The notes under the pieces are model-generated. The model had not been told where the DNA came from. It searched no databases and worked only from the letters and a program-made list of their open reading frames with translations. This document shows positions 43,693 through 53,459 of a stretch of 64,000 nucleotides of DNA, piece after piece; the first letter of the stretch is position 1; the number at the start of each line of letters is the position of its first letter. A program made the position numbers and the translations under genes. Source of the DNA: Terfezia claveryi (lineage: Eukaryota > Ascomycota > Pezizomycetes > Pezizales > Pezizaceae); contig WHUX01000082.1 of NCBI GenBank assembly GCA_015179025.1, forward strand, positions 1 to 64,000, written 5' to 3'.

Positions 43693-43776
43693 TATTTTTT
43701 TTTTTATAAATACTTGATACTCCTATGCAGCCCCGTTAGGGGGCTTATAAAAAGCCACACGGAAACCCGGTGGATA
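43693..43776 (-). mobile_element. 84-bp LINE tail insertion (T1) with 12-bp target duplication
   Basis: GGATAGCTGCTA at 43681-43692 and 43777-43788. Between them, on the minus strand: CCGGGTTTCCGTGTGGCTTT, GCCCCCTAACGGGGCTGCAT, AGGAGTATCAAGTATTTATA, and an A-run. A clean case of target-primed insertion of the tail alone. Confidence 0.88.
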
Positions 43777-44270
43777 GGATAGCTGCTACAGCATTCGTCG
43801 CAGTGTCTTCATCTTGCTGTGATTTGGAATTGGACCCAAAACTGGTTCCTTCTGGATGCACCAATGGGATATTAGAGAGCGGGATATACCCACGTGAACT
43901 AGTTGCCCTTTTCATATTGCGTGAGGCGCTGGCTTCCAGTGAAGCTAGGGATACACCCCCGGCAGAGTGCAGCTATGAGGTTTGATTGTTGCTGCCTGCT
44001 GGTACCCTTGGCGGGAAATAGGCCAAGGGCACTTGTATAATAAGATTTTTGGAGGCAGTTCTCATTGTGGTCCCTCCTGTCGGAAGAACTCTTATTGGGT
44101 TGGAAGTTGTATGGATGTAGATGGGAAGGCCAACGATCCACCCCCGGCATGGACCAAGGTGTGAGGTAGAGGGGTAGTGCAACTAGACTAGGTGTGAGGG
44201 GAACCGGTAGTCTGCCGGGCGAGTGTCTAGTACCCAGTGTCCAGCCATGTGACCATATAGGCGAGATAAC

Positions 44271-44675
44271 TTGTGGTTACCTTTGTTGCGGTGTCGGCGT
44301 AGCTCTGCATTCGCAGGGTGTAGTAGTCTTTGTACGTCTTCGGAGGAAAATTTTTCGGGCTCAATTGAAGTGAGCTACACAATCCCCCAGAGGATAGAGT
44401 TTTGCTACGAGGTTCAGGCTACCTCGGCGCGTTGCAACCCCAATAACAGCACAAGACCTTGGGTCACGTTTGGAGTGGCAAGTCTGAATTCTTCGGGGAA
44501 TGTAACAAGGCTTTTTAGGATGCCACAATTCCGCAAGGGCAAGGGGAAGACCGCCAAACCGTTAGCGGTCCCCAACCTAGACAATAGACTGGGTGTGAAA
44601 CTCTGGATCATGTCAACGACTCAACTAAAGGAGTATGTCGGCTGGTGGACATCCCAACAATCGATCTCCAATTAG
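44271..44675 (+). CDS. Hypothetical protein, 134 residues
   Basis: Open frame MWLPLLRCRRSSAFAGCSSL ... SYTIPQRIEFCYEVQATSAR ... TFGVASLNSSGNVTRLFRMP ... VPNLDNRLGVKLWIMSTTQL. No known motif. The preceding 100 bp hold a copy of the CAACTAGACTA short repeat. Could be a remnant; coding status uncertain. Confidence 0.3.
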   Translation: MWLPLLRCRRSSAFAGCSSLCTSSEENFSGSIEVSYTIPQRIEFCYEVQATSARCNPNNSTRPWVTFGVASLNSSGNVTRLFRMPQFRKGKGKTAKPLAVPNLDNRLGVKLWIMSTTQLKEYVGWWTSQQSISN

Positions 44676-45109
44676 GAGAGAAATCTCCAAAAGAGGAATA
44701 GAAAATGAGGATTAATGAGGCAGCAGATGGCTGCCAGATAGTCCGTACGTATGGGAGCGAATTTGGGAAGGAGGGGTAGGAGGAGGATGGTTTGGATTTC
44801 AGGGGAAAGCCAGAAGGATGTAGAGGGTTAGGAAAGATAACGACAGTATGGGATGGGGAGGTGGCATGAATTAGCACGTGTGAATTAGAGGAGCATTGGA
44901 ATGGCACGGAGAGACGAAAAGGTCCTGGTGCAGACTCGCAAGCTACAATTATGGCACTGGTAGCAGCATATCCAGCAGGGGAAGAGGCGAATTTTACACA
45001 TATGGCGAGATGAACATCCAGCTAAGGAGGCGAATTCAGGGTAAACACGAGTGTGGTGGATATACAAAAGTCAAGTGGCTATATATATGGCAAGGTGGTT
45101 GCTGGGGAA

Positions 45110-45450
45110 TGAGCTGATACTCTATATAATTAGCGTATTGAACATATAGCTGGAAAGGGATGAATATTGGATATATCGCAGGCTATATATATCAAGATGG
45201 GGAAAGGCGGAATATTGGATATATGGCAGATTGGACATCCAGCTGAGAAAGCAGTGAATATTGCAATAATCGCAGGCTGTATATCAGGCTGGGAATATTA
45301 GACATACCGCAGGCTATATATCAAGCTGGAGGGGGGAATATTGGATATATTATAGGCTGAAGATCAAGCTGAGAAGGCGGTGAATTTTGGACATATTGCA
45401 GGCTGTATATCAAGTTGAGGAAGGGGCGAATATTGGATACATTGCAGGGT
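45110..45450 (-). repeat. About 46-bp satellite, array 1
   Basis: Imperfect units of GGCGAATATTGGATATATYG, CAGGCTGTATATCAAGCTGR. The same unit, in the opposite orientation, forms the larger array at 58170-59180. Confidence 0.85.
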
Positions 45451-45699
45451 CTTCTGCTTAGGAGCCTCATTGGGTAATAGAGTATATAACTAAGTATATT
45501 AATTGTCACCAAATTCTGGCAGGACCGAAAGTTTGTTACGAGGTTCCTTATTTCCGGGATTGCTTAAAACGCGTATGTCTGAAAGCATGGGTATATGACG
45601 TTGCTATACAAGAACTCCAAGGAGGTACTTGACAACCAGTTTGTAACTCTTTGTTAACACAAATCTTCCTTAGTCAATTAGGTTTCGGGAATTTATATT

Positions 45700-45812
45700 C
45701 TTTGACGGATTAACTTGCGTCATCCTTACCCGGTATTCCGGGTGGCTCATTATAGGCCCCTCGCCAGGACCGCATAGGAGTACAGAGTATCAAAAAAACA
45801 AAAAGGTTTTCC
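45700..45812 (+). mobile_element. Truncated LINE tail (T1)
   Basis: GACGGATTAACTTGCGTCAT, CCGGTATTCCGGGTGGCTCA, GGCCCCTCGCCAGGACCGCA, TAGGAGTACAGAGTATC and an A-rich end. Confidence 0.78.
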
Positions 45813-46019
45813 GAAAGTAAGTACAAACATGTGCAATCACAACTTGAGTATAAACTGAATGATTCCTAAAGAACCTAACAACTTCCATATCGCAATTCAC
45901 CCCAACTCCTTCTCTAGCACGGCAAGCATGCCATTATACTCCTTCTTCCTATACTGGCCCTCCTCCCCCATTATGATCCCCCTACCTCCTATATCAATCG
46001 GAAATAGAATTTCCCTCCA

Positions 46020-46531
46020 ACCCTAGACGACCCTCTCAACTGCCCCACCTTTTAGACTCTTTGGAATCCATTCCATCATGTCTTGTAGTCTCTCGGTTGG
46101 GTGGCATGCACTGACTTTACAAGTGCTGCGGTGCTGGGGCCCCATTGTTTCTCAAACGTCTTTCTCGCATCTCCGTAACCGTCATCCTATGTGACACATA
46201 GCCAGATGAAAACGTAGAAGAATGATTCTAAGTCATGTTACCAACTGTAGTGCAAGCAGGTGCCATTGAGGACCTCAATAGCCGTAAAGAGCATCGTGCC
46301 TGTCCGGCTGAGCATTGATCTCGGCTTGCTTTTAGTAGTAGTTTGTATCGGACTGACGTACTTTGCTAGATCGAGATCAATAAGAAATCCGTGTGGTACC
46401 TCGGAAGACACGAGACCATGCCATCGAATGAAATTCCAATGCCTCTGCATTTGCAGAGCATAATATTGCCAGGGGAAATATCCCTGTGCAGGATCCCGGT
46501 GGACTCAAGGAGGGATTGATTACCTATCTGT
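46020..46531 (-). pseudogene. FunK1-type protein kinase remnant (C-lobe)
   Basis: Minus-strand order: GILHRDISPGNIML (catalytic loop with HRD and N, about 46460-46495), then after a frame change FLIDLDLAKYV (DLD in the DFG place), RTGTMLFTAIEVLNG, and after another frame change HDLESFFYVFIWLCVT, stop, DDGYGDARKTFEKQWG, VKSVHATQPRDYKT. These are the hallmarks of FunK1, a Ser/Thr-type kinase family expanded in fungi. Two frameshifts and two or more stops make it non-functional. The N-lobe is not recognisable upstream (46640-46924 has only a charged open frame). Confidence 0.85.
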
Positions 46532-46874
46532 TACAGAACTTAGATGGCGAACCCCATCCAATCTAGCACTATATACTTACATTTAATTGCATCCCTCATG
46601 CCCTTCATTCATTTACACAATATGAACTTCCTAATGTCTTCACCAATTGTGGGAAACAATTACGGAGTGTGTCATATCCATGAACACCATTTCTGGGTCA
46701 ACTTCCGAGCTATGGTCTTCAGATTCTCGCGGGGCAGGTGAGGCTTCAGTTTCACATGGTGGGAGACTTACGAGCTCACGTACTCCTGTGTCAACGAATG
46801 AGGACCTGCTATCCCTTTTGTTAGTAACTGTTCTGTCCCATAGAGCTGTGCGTCCCGCCCACGTGTGGGACGCT

Positions 46875-46904
46875 AAAGCTGGGTGGGACGTCCCACCCAG
46901 CTTT
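46875..46904. repeat. Perfect 30-bp palindrome
   Basis: AAAGCTGGGTGGGAC meets its exact reverse complement with no spacer. Just to the left is GTCCCGCCCACGTGTGGGAC, another near-palindrome, and GTCCCATCC follows at 46918. This looks like the centre of a small element built on the word GGGACG. Confidence 0.85.
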
Positions 46905-47014
46905 GGCACTAGTGACCGTCCCATCCAGCGGTGGAATAATTTTCTAGTATAATTATTGCAACCCGGACAAAATTATTGCATACAGAACTATCTATCTATG
47001 TAAGAGAAACAACC

Positions 47015-47093
47015 AACCGAAACAACCAAGTGAAACAACCAAGTGAAACAACCAAGTGAAATAACCAAGCAAAATAACCAAGCGAAATAACCA
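47015..47093. repeat. 13-bp tandem repeat
   Basis: About six units of GAAACAACCAAGT, drifting to GAAATAACCAAGC. The minus-strand frame over it is a Phe/Cys-rich artefact. Confidence 0.85.
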
Positions 47094-47402
47094 GACATAT
47101 ATACATAAGATACAAATAAATAAAACAAGCAGTAGTATGATCTAAAAAAAAAACAGATAAATAAAAGAACAGAAATCAAGTCCTCCGAACTACTATACTA
47201 TCTATTAAATTATCCCCACCGGCTGAATCATCATGATACCCATTATCCTCTCCACGTCTTCTCCTCAATCACTATCTTACACTGCCATCCAAACTCCAAC
47301 TATAGTATACTTTGATCACATTCCGGCCTACAGCCTTCTTGCCTTTCTTTGACCGTTGAATCGTTGCATTCTCACTGAATTTCATCTATTGGTTGGGGAT
47401 TC

Positions 47403-47886
47403 TGTTAGTGATTGAATGCAGTACATTCATTCATTCCGCCCATGCCTTGCTATACCACACGCATCTACCTTTGGCCAGCTAATCTTACGGCAGCAACCTT
47501 CGGCCTGCAGATCATATGGCAAGCAACGGCCTTCACAGGTATTGCGTGTTCCGGCTTGCAGATCTTATAGCAAGCAACGGCCTTCACAGGTATTGCGTGC
47601 TTCGGCCTTTCACAGGCATTGCGTGCTTCGGCCTTCACAGGCATTGCGTGCTTCGGCCTTCACAGGTATTGCGTGCTACTCATATGTCCTTCTTCTTCTT
47701 CACTTTCTTATGTACGTTCATTCATGTATATATATCTCGTTGATTCTCCTGCTTGAGAGTATAATTAAGTGTGATAGAATAATAACGCAACTCTTCACTG
47801 CAATACACTTCTTATCTCTTCGCTCATTCGTATCCTTCAGTGGACATTTGGATCTCACTGCTGCACCTCCTCCTTTATCTCTTATA
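47403..47886 (+). repeat. Solo LTR, family TGTTAG, copy 3
   Basis: 484 bp, starts TGTTAGTGATTGAATG, ends CTCTTATA, flanked by GATTC at 47398-47402 and 47887-47891. It contains a 25-bp minisatellite (GGCCTTCACAGGCATTGCGT, GCTTC; about five units, 47528-47675). Closest to copy 4 at 62372-62869. Confidence 0.9.
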
Positions 47887-49642
47887 GATTCAACACGCCG
47901 CTCTACTTGAGTAGAACCGCCATAGTTAAGCCTCTCCAGCAATGGGAAACCTGACCGTGTGGGGGAAGGCGTATTTCAGGAGAAATTTTCACGAAATTCG
48001 GGTACTCATACCCTGCTTCTCTCGCTCTACGACAATTGTAAATTCGGACACGGAAAGCCCTTTGGTTGTTGAGATTGACCATGTGGGTCCGTCCTGCACG
48101 GTGTTGTCCGTCGGTTCGGCCAGTGGTAATCAGATGCGATGGAATACTGCCTTCTCTACTGGTACGAGAATTGGCAGCGAGTTTACAGGAGAGGATGTAT
48201 CCAGTAGTCCGTACCTATTTCTACCCGCGAGCTGGTGCTTGTATTATGCAACGCTACAAAGTATCAATTGAGACGAAAGCCTATAGTATGCTAAAGTACA
48301 CATATTATTACATGGCAGGTAATGTACCTGGTGCGAACTCTCATCTTATCTCAACTCTTCCGCCTCCAACAGCCTGATGCACTCAGTCACCTGCTGCAAC
48401 TTGGAATCCACAACACACACGCGCGTGAATCTCTCTGCAAACACAATATGATACAACTGCTCCACATCTGGTAGCAGAGGCTTCCTTGGCATATTATCAC
48501 GGAAATCCAACAATAAGTAATTGTCCATAATTCCCTCCGTCACCCACGATCCATAGGCGCCTCCGCTGCTGCACCCTTCCTCCTGACGGAATCGATCTGC
48601 ATGAGCTTGTAATCGATGCCCATTCCTCAATAGCTCAAAGCCCCACTTTAAGCTAGGGACAAAAAATTCGATGCGACCTCGCTTTGTTCCACATTCTGGT
48701 GTGGCAAGTATCTTTCCTTTGCTAGCGACATGGCATCCCCGGTAGAACTCATCTTGGAAAATCGCTTCGTGAGGCCGGTGGATGGTGGAAGGACCAATTC
48801 GTGCTGGGGCCCGTAACGCGGAAGGTTGGAAATGCCGGATGGCCAGCAATGCCAGCTCTAGCGTGGTTATACCCAACGCAGGTTGGGACAGTTGCTCGCA
48901 AGGAGTGAAGAGCATCAGGGAGATATACCACTCGTGCAACTGCGAGGGCAAGACATTTGTAAGGGAACCTGAACGTTCATTCCCCAATGAAACGGAGTGG
49001 ATCCAGCCTTTTCGATGAGCCCGCTCAAGAGTCAAGACACTTTTGGTCTTGCTCGGAGTGTTGATGCCCTATCTCAGACAAGCTGACCCAGCAAGCGTGC
49101 CGCATTGTAGTCAGATTGGAGATTCTTTCGGGTAGGGAGTCCGCGGCGCCATGGCGTGGCTGCTAGACTATCAAAGGAGGTATTGAAGTCTGCAAAGTAG
49201 CTGTGAAGTAAATCAAGTTCGATAGTTTTACCTTTCTGTATAGCCTGGTTAATCGCATAGTGGCCGGACTTTGGTGTCTGGAAAGTCGCGGTTAGGTATA
49301 TCTGTAGGAATATTTGGAGCAGGGAGGTTAGGATATGTATTTACTAACAACTATATGAGAGGTAGGGCTATCAATGAGGGAATGCAACACCCCGGCATGC
49401 CCTTGAGTTACAGCGTACAACGCCGAGGACACATCCTCAGTAAACTGAATCGGTTTTGGCTTGTGATGTCGGCACTTTCTTGCAAGTGCATCTGTGAATT
49501 CCTCTTCAGAAAGTAGCAGCCCTAGAGGGTGAGGATGGTCATTATTGGGTCGCAAAGAAATCATCTGGTGCGCAGTTATATGTGGCGGGGTGATCGCATC
49601 GGGCAGCGATACACTACAATAGGATGAAAACATGACCAAATA

Positions 49643-50299
49643 CCGTAGAATCTCTCAGACAAGAAAGTAATAATGTTTAAGAAAGTACCCTCCAATAAGA
49701 CTCTGTGGAAGGTCAGGCGGGATATGTCATGGGTAGGGAACGCGAATAAGAAAGGAGTTTTGGAGGGTAGAAGGTTCTAGTAACAAACTAGGTAGCGTCG
49801 AACTTAATGTTTGTATACAACATCGGCTTTACCTCTGCATCTACACACAACAACACGTTCACCTCTGTAAACGATGGTATCAATATGCCACCTAAAAGAC
49901 AAGGTCCTATTGCTCAAAACACATCGAAGCGTCCTAGAGCTCAAGGCCCCATTCAGTTTAAGCGGCAGCAGACAAATACAACCAAAACTCAGTCTGAAGC
50001 AAGTGGATCCGGAGGCTCTCAACCGGAGCAAGTGGAAGACAATGACTTGGTGATCATGAACGAGATCCACGATAATGCACTAGCTGCAGTAACAGAGTTA
50101 AGAAGGCTCTATGGCGGCAGTGATTGTGTTTACTACTTTTCAATTAAATAATTCTAGTGCTACCTTGTATGAGAAAGTACCTATGATTAAGAATGTAACG
50201 ATGATTAAGAAAGTACTCAAGAATAAGACGCGGAGAGAGCTTTTGGCAAAACCGCCCATCCATAAATAAGACTGCAGTCTTGTCCGCGAGTTTCTACGG
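49643..50299 (+). mobile_element. 657-bp pogo-like non-autonomous element
   Basis: Ends CCGTAGAATCTCTCAGACAA and, read inward from the right, CCGTAGAAACTCGCGGACAA, with TA at 49641-49642 and 50300-50301. AAGAAAGTA words lie inside both ends. The crinkler-like frame reads across the site once the element and one TA are discounted. It carries one open frame (49888-50151). Confidence 0.88.
49888..50151 (+). CDS. Small ORF of the pogo-like element, 87 residues
   Basis: MPPKRQGPIAQNTSKRPRAQ, then Gln/Thr/Ser-rich, EDNDLVIMNEIHDNALAAVT, ELRRLYGGSD. Basic start and a helical C-terminal stretch. The start MPPKR and general composition recall the unknown gene at 5968, but I see no alignment. It may be the leftover tail of a pogo transposase; function unknown. 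Confidence 0.35.
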   Translation, partial: PPKRQGPIAQNTSKRPRAQGPIQFKRQQTNTTKTQSEASGSGGSQPEQVEDNDLVIMNEIHDNALAAVTELRRLYGGSDCVYYFSIK

Positions 50300-50660
50300 T
50301 AATGGTGTTTAGCATTCCACGATCCCTGGGAAGGCTCCTTGATAAACTCACTCCACAGCTGGTCATCCCAGTACGTTGTACGTTGATTAGTAGAATGACA
50401 TAGGCTACCGAGGCATCGCGTACGTCCAGACCCTCAGTCTCACGAGAGATGTGGTTGGCCCATCCTTTGGACTCAGCCACACGGCCCTGAGCCCATCCGT
50501 TAATGCGAAATACAGATGGACCATCGTCAAGTGTATCAATGTAATAGTAGAGCAGCTTCAGAAGAGTGGTTTTGCCGATGGCAGGTGTTCCACGCACGAG
50601 AAGGACACGTTGCTGGAGGAGCTATTGATACAGATTCCGAACGGTATCGGTGCGAGGACA

Positions 50661-51473
50661 TATGTCATCTGTTCCAAAAATTAGTATCCAATATTTTTTT
50701 TTTTAAATCTTTTTTTAATCATAGTATTCGGGTAGTTATGGAGGCTTGATGGGGAACTGTGGCAACTACCTTGGGGGTGGGATGGTGATCCAGGAACATT
50801 GGGTACATGCGCGCAGCTGTAAACCGGGCGACGTGGGGTTCGTGGGTGATCTGAAAGCGTGGGGTTCGTGGGTGATCTGAAAGCCGGCGACGTTTCTCAC
50901 GTGGTATAATGGACATGGATGTGTCTGGTACAGGTGTTGGTATCGTTTCGGGTCCTATGGGCGCTGCGTGTTGTTCAAAGCTGTGCATGCAGCTGACACA
51001 GGGGAAGAATGTATAGTACAGGGTATTGTCTGGAGCTCGGTGGGTCTGGAGTGAGCAGTGGCCATGCTGGCAAGGACAACCAGCCAACAAGCAGCTGCCA
51101 ACATCCATGGAGTGGGATGAGGCCAGGGTGCGATGTGGAAACGGTGGTGGTGGAGAATTTGGTGGTGTATTAGTGTGATGGTGCGGTGGCGCAGTGTTGT
51201 TGTAGTGTTGTGGTGTTGTCTATGGTGTTGTGGTGCTGTAAGTATGTTATTTAGGCATTATGTGAGAGAATAATTATGTAATGACAGAATGCATGTGTAC
51301 CCGGGCTATCACATACTCAGATCAACTATTGCATTATTTTATGTGATAGGGATGTCAGTGTGCTGGTGATAGAATGGTCATCTAGTCTCATGCATTGGTG
51401 GCTTGAAGTCACTATCTGCTACATACCGACATTTCACCAAATTAATAGAGCAGTACTGTAGCTCTCTCAAGCT
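50661..51473. other. Non-coding segment with poly-T, small duplication and GT-rich tract
   Basis: A T-run at 50692-50720 (possible A-tail of a minus-strand retroposed end), a 26-bp duplication around GGGGTTCGTGGGTGATCTGA (50832-50883), and a GTG/GTT-rich plus strand at 51130-51250. The minus-strand frame 50719-51108 is Cys-rich (CLLAGCPCQHGHC, CVSCMHSFEQ) but matches nothing I know. Confidence 0.5.
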
Positions 51474-52905
51474 GTGAATTTGCCTGGAATTTCGGAATTG
51501 GATATCCATCTCCAAAATCCACCACCCCATCTACGAAACTCTAACCTCCTCTTTTTCCACCGGGTTATGACTACTTTCACTTCAGTTCTGATGCGATTCA
51601 GGAGGCATTCCATATATAATGTTTGGTCTGCAGACAACTGGGGTCGTACGCACCTTCAGCATCAGCAGGTCATGTATGATGAACACATCTGTTCTGCAAT
51701 GGTGCTTCTAATGCACGTCATAGGAACGATAGGTCTCGCCAACTGGGAGAGGAGGAGGGGCTCAGAGTTACAGATCAATCTCACTACCACCTCCATGGTC
51801 TTCTAACAGTAGTTGAGGACTTCTACGGCTCCAACTCCTGATTTACGGTCTCAAAAAAGCAGCAGCGGCTATTGCAGCGTTCATAAATACCTACAAGCAA
51901 GGTGACCTTCCATTACATGATGATTTCTTGCTAACAGAGGTAAAAAACTAGATGCAGTATATCTATGTGATGATTCACGAATCTGCAATCTTCAAGGTGC
52001 ATGTGGAGGCTCTCGATGGTGATATTACCGACCTCATGGGGCAAGCATTACCTCTGTCAAATTAAGCTCCAGAAACAAGGACGCAGGATGCAAACATCCG
52101 CCCCATAACCCACGAAGACGAAGAATATGATGGCAGCCTCTCCGACACCGCAATTGAGATCTCTGCTGCGTAGGCACTCTCCCGCGCAGGCCAACAGACG
52201 CTCTGGCTGGCTGTTTCATTCCAGCACACATTCGAATCTCTATGTCAAGAGTAGGTACTCCCAATACATCCACTCTCGTTAACACTATTTAATCTACCTG
52301 TTGCAAATACACCCAGCACCCACATGGAGTCGTGGAAGCATGTGGTTATGAGTTTATTTCCTGCAGCTACAGATGTTACCACTCTGCTAGCGGAGGTGAG
52401 GGCAATGTCAGCATTGAAGCTGGGGTTGTAGTGACAATGGGAGCCTCAAATATCACAGCGGTGGAAGTCATCGAAACATTGGAACCTTATGGGAATGATC
52501 ACGCAGGGAAATCCACCCTTTTAATTTTGAGGTGTGTATCATGCAGAAAGTATTCTGGCTACCATGGCATATTTGGGCTCTTCCATAGCTAACAAATATG
52601 ACTACAAATCCCCCAACATACTCGGCTCTTTCAGAAATACATACAGAACTATTGGCGTCTCGAAACGCTGCTGCCCCATTTATACGAAACTGCTCTCACT
52701 GCTCACCCCCCGCCAAAGTGACACACGCGAATCTGGCAAACCACTTACGGTCCTCTGCTCTCACCAGAAAATCTACCCGACTAGTCTCCCCCCATTGCTA
52801 CCTTTTGATGTGGCCGAACGGCTAATTACATGGTTGGAAGGGTTATTGAAACATGAGCTTGTGGAAGTAGTCAAGAAGAAGCGGAGGTCGACCGGCATAC
52901 TGTAA
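51474..52905 (+). pseudogene. Deaminase-like gene (OTT_1508 type, tentative), broken
   Basis: The C-terminal open block (52534-52905) has VYHAESILATMAYLGSSIAN and IGVSKRCCPIYTKLLSLL. HAE and CCPxxx correspond to the two zinc-binding motifs of cytidine-deaminase folds (HxE and PCxxC); the last Cys appears as Tyr. The following PPLLPFDVAERLITWLEG fits the fungal OTT_1508-like deaminase family as I remember it. Upstream blocks that could belong: INTYKQGDLPLHDDFLLTEV, YIYVMIHESAIFKVHVEALD (51890-52020), and 51474-51806. In-frame stops (TAG, TAA, TGA) and frame changes lie between them. Members are predicted nucleic-acid or nucleotide deaminases of unknown target. Confidence 0.5.
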
Positions 52906-53459
52906 GTGTGAAGAGTGCGACCAGTCAAGATTCAAAGGGGGAGAGTCCAAAGAAACAAATGGGGCCAGTTGTGACCACAACTCTGAATCCTATAGCGTAA
53001 GTGAAGATGCCAGGTGGCGGGAATAGGTTTGTAAGATGGTATGGAAAGAAGACAGGGGAAGTGGGTGAACAAGTGTAAGGGACGGAGCTCAAGGATAGGG
53101 AGTAGGAAGGGCAGAGGTAGTCGGGAGGGAAGGGACAATAAGAGAATCCAAGGCGAGAATTGTGGGTATTCGCTGAGGATAGACGGCTGAGTGTGTCCCT
53201 GGAGATTATTGTGGTCGTTACATCGGGTGCATAGGCTGGGCCCACTGCTGGATGGGCCGGTCATTAGTGCCCTTGCTGGATCGGGGGCCCCATACAGCTA
53301 TAGCGGCCCATTGCTAGACGGGCTCCAAAGCTGATGGGTCAGAACAGTGATAAGGTTTAGGACGGAAGTTGGCGGTTAGGCAGCCTGTTTGTTGTGGGGC
53401 CTGGTCGTTTGTTTGTTGTGGCCGAGTTTTGTTGTTTGTATATGGTGACGGTAGCTGTA
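52906..53459. other. Spacer, nothing recognised
   Basis: Short open frames only. It holds direct GGGCC-rich words around 53235-53330 (GCTGGATGGGCC, GCTGGATCGGGGGCC, GCTAGACGGGC), a small degenerate repeat. No endonuclease or ORF1 of the following LINE is found here. Confidence 0.5.

Larger units (their letters stand above)
48346..50660 (-). pseudogene. Crinkler-like NTPase-nuclease gene, broken by an insertion
   Basis: From 50660 leftward: P-loop RGTPAIGKTTLL (about 50550-50600) and YYIDTLDDGPSVFRINGWAQ; after a frameshift YWDDQLWSEFIKEPSQG. The frame then continues past the 49643-50299 insertion into LRPNNDHPHPLGLLLSEEEF and VTQGHAGVLHSLID (end of the NTPase, 49328-49639), a winged-helix-like linker (HYAINQAIQKGKTIELDLLH), and a nuclease-type C-terminus: KRGRIEFFVPSLKWGFELL, GAYGSWVTEGIMDNYLLLDF, YHIVFAERFTRVCVVD. 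NTPase plus REase-type domain is the crinkler/RHS-related architecture known from fungi and oomycetes, proposed to act on nucleic acids as an effector or in genome conflict. The usual Asp of GRID is Glu here. The N-terminal targeting part is absent. Stops and at least two frameshifts: inactive. Confidence 0.72.

Noticed and set aside
50719..51108. Cys-rich minus-strand frame as a secreted or zinc-finger protein
   Set aside because: No signal peptide, Cys spacing fits no finger I know, and part of it covers a 26-bp tandem duplication.
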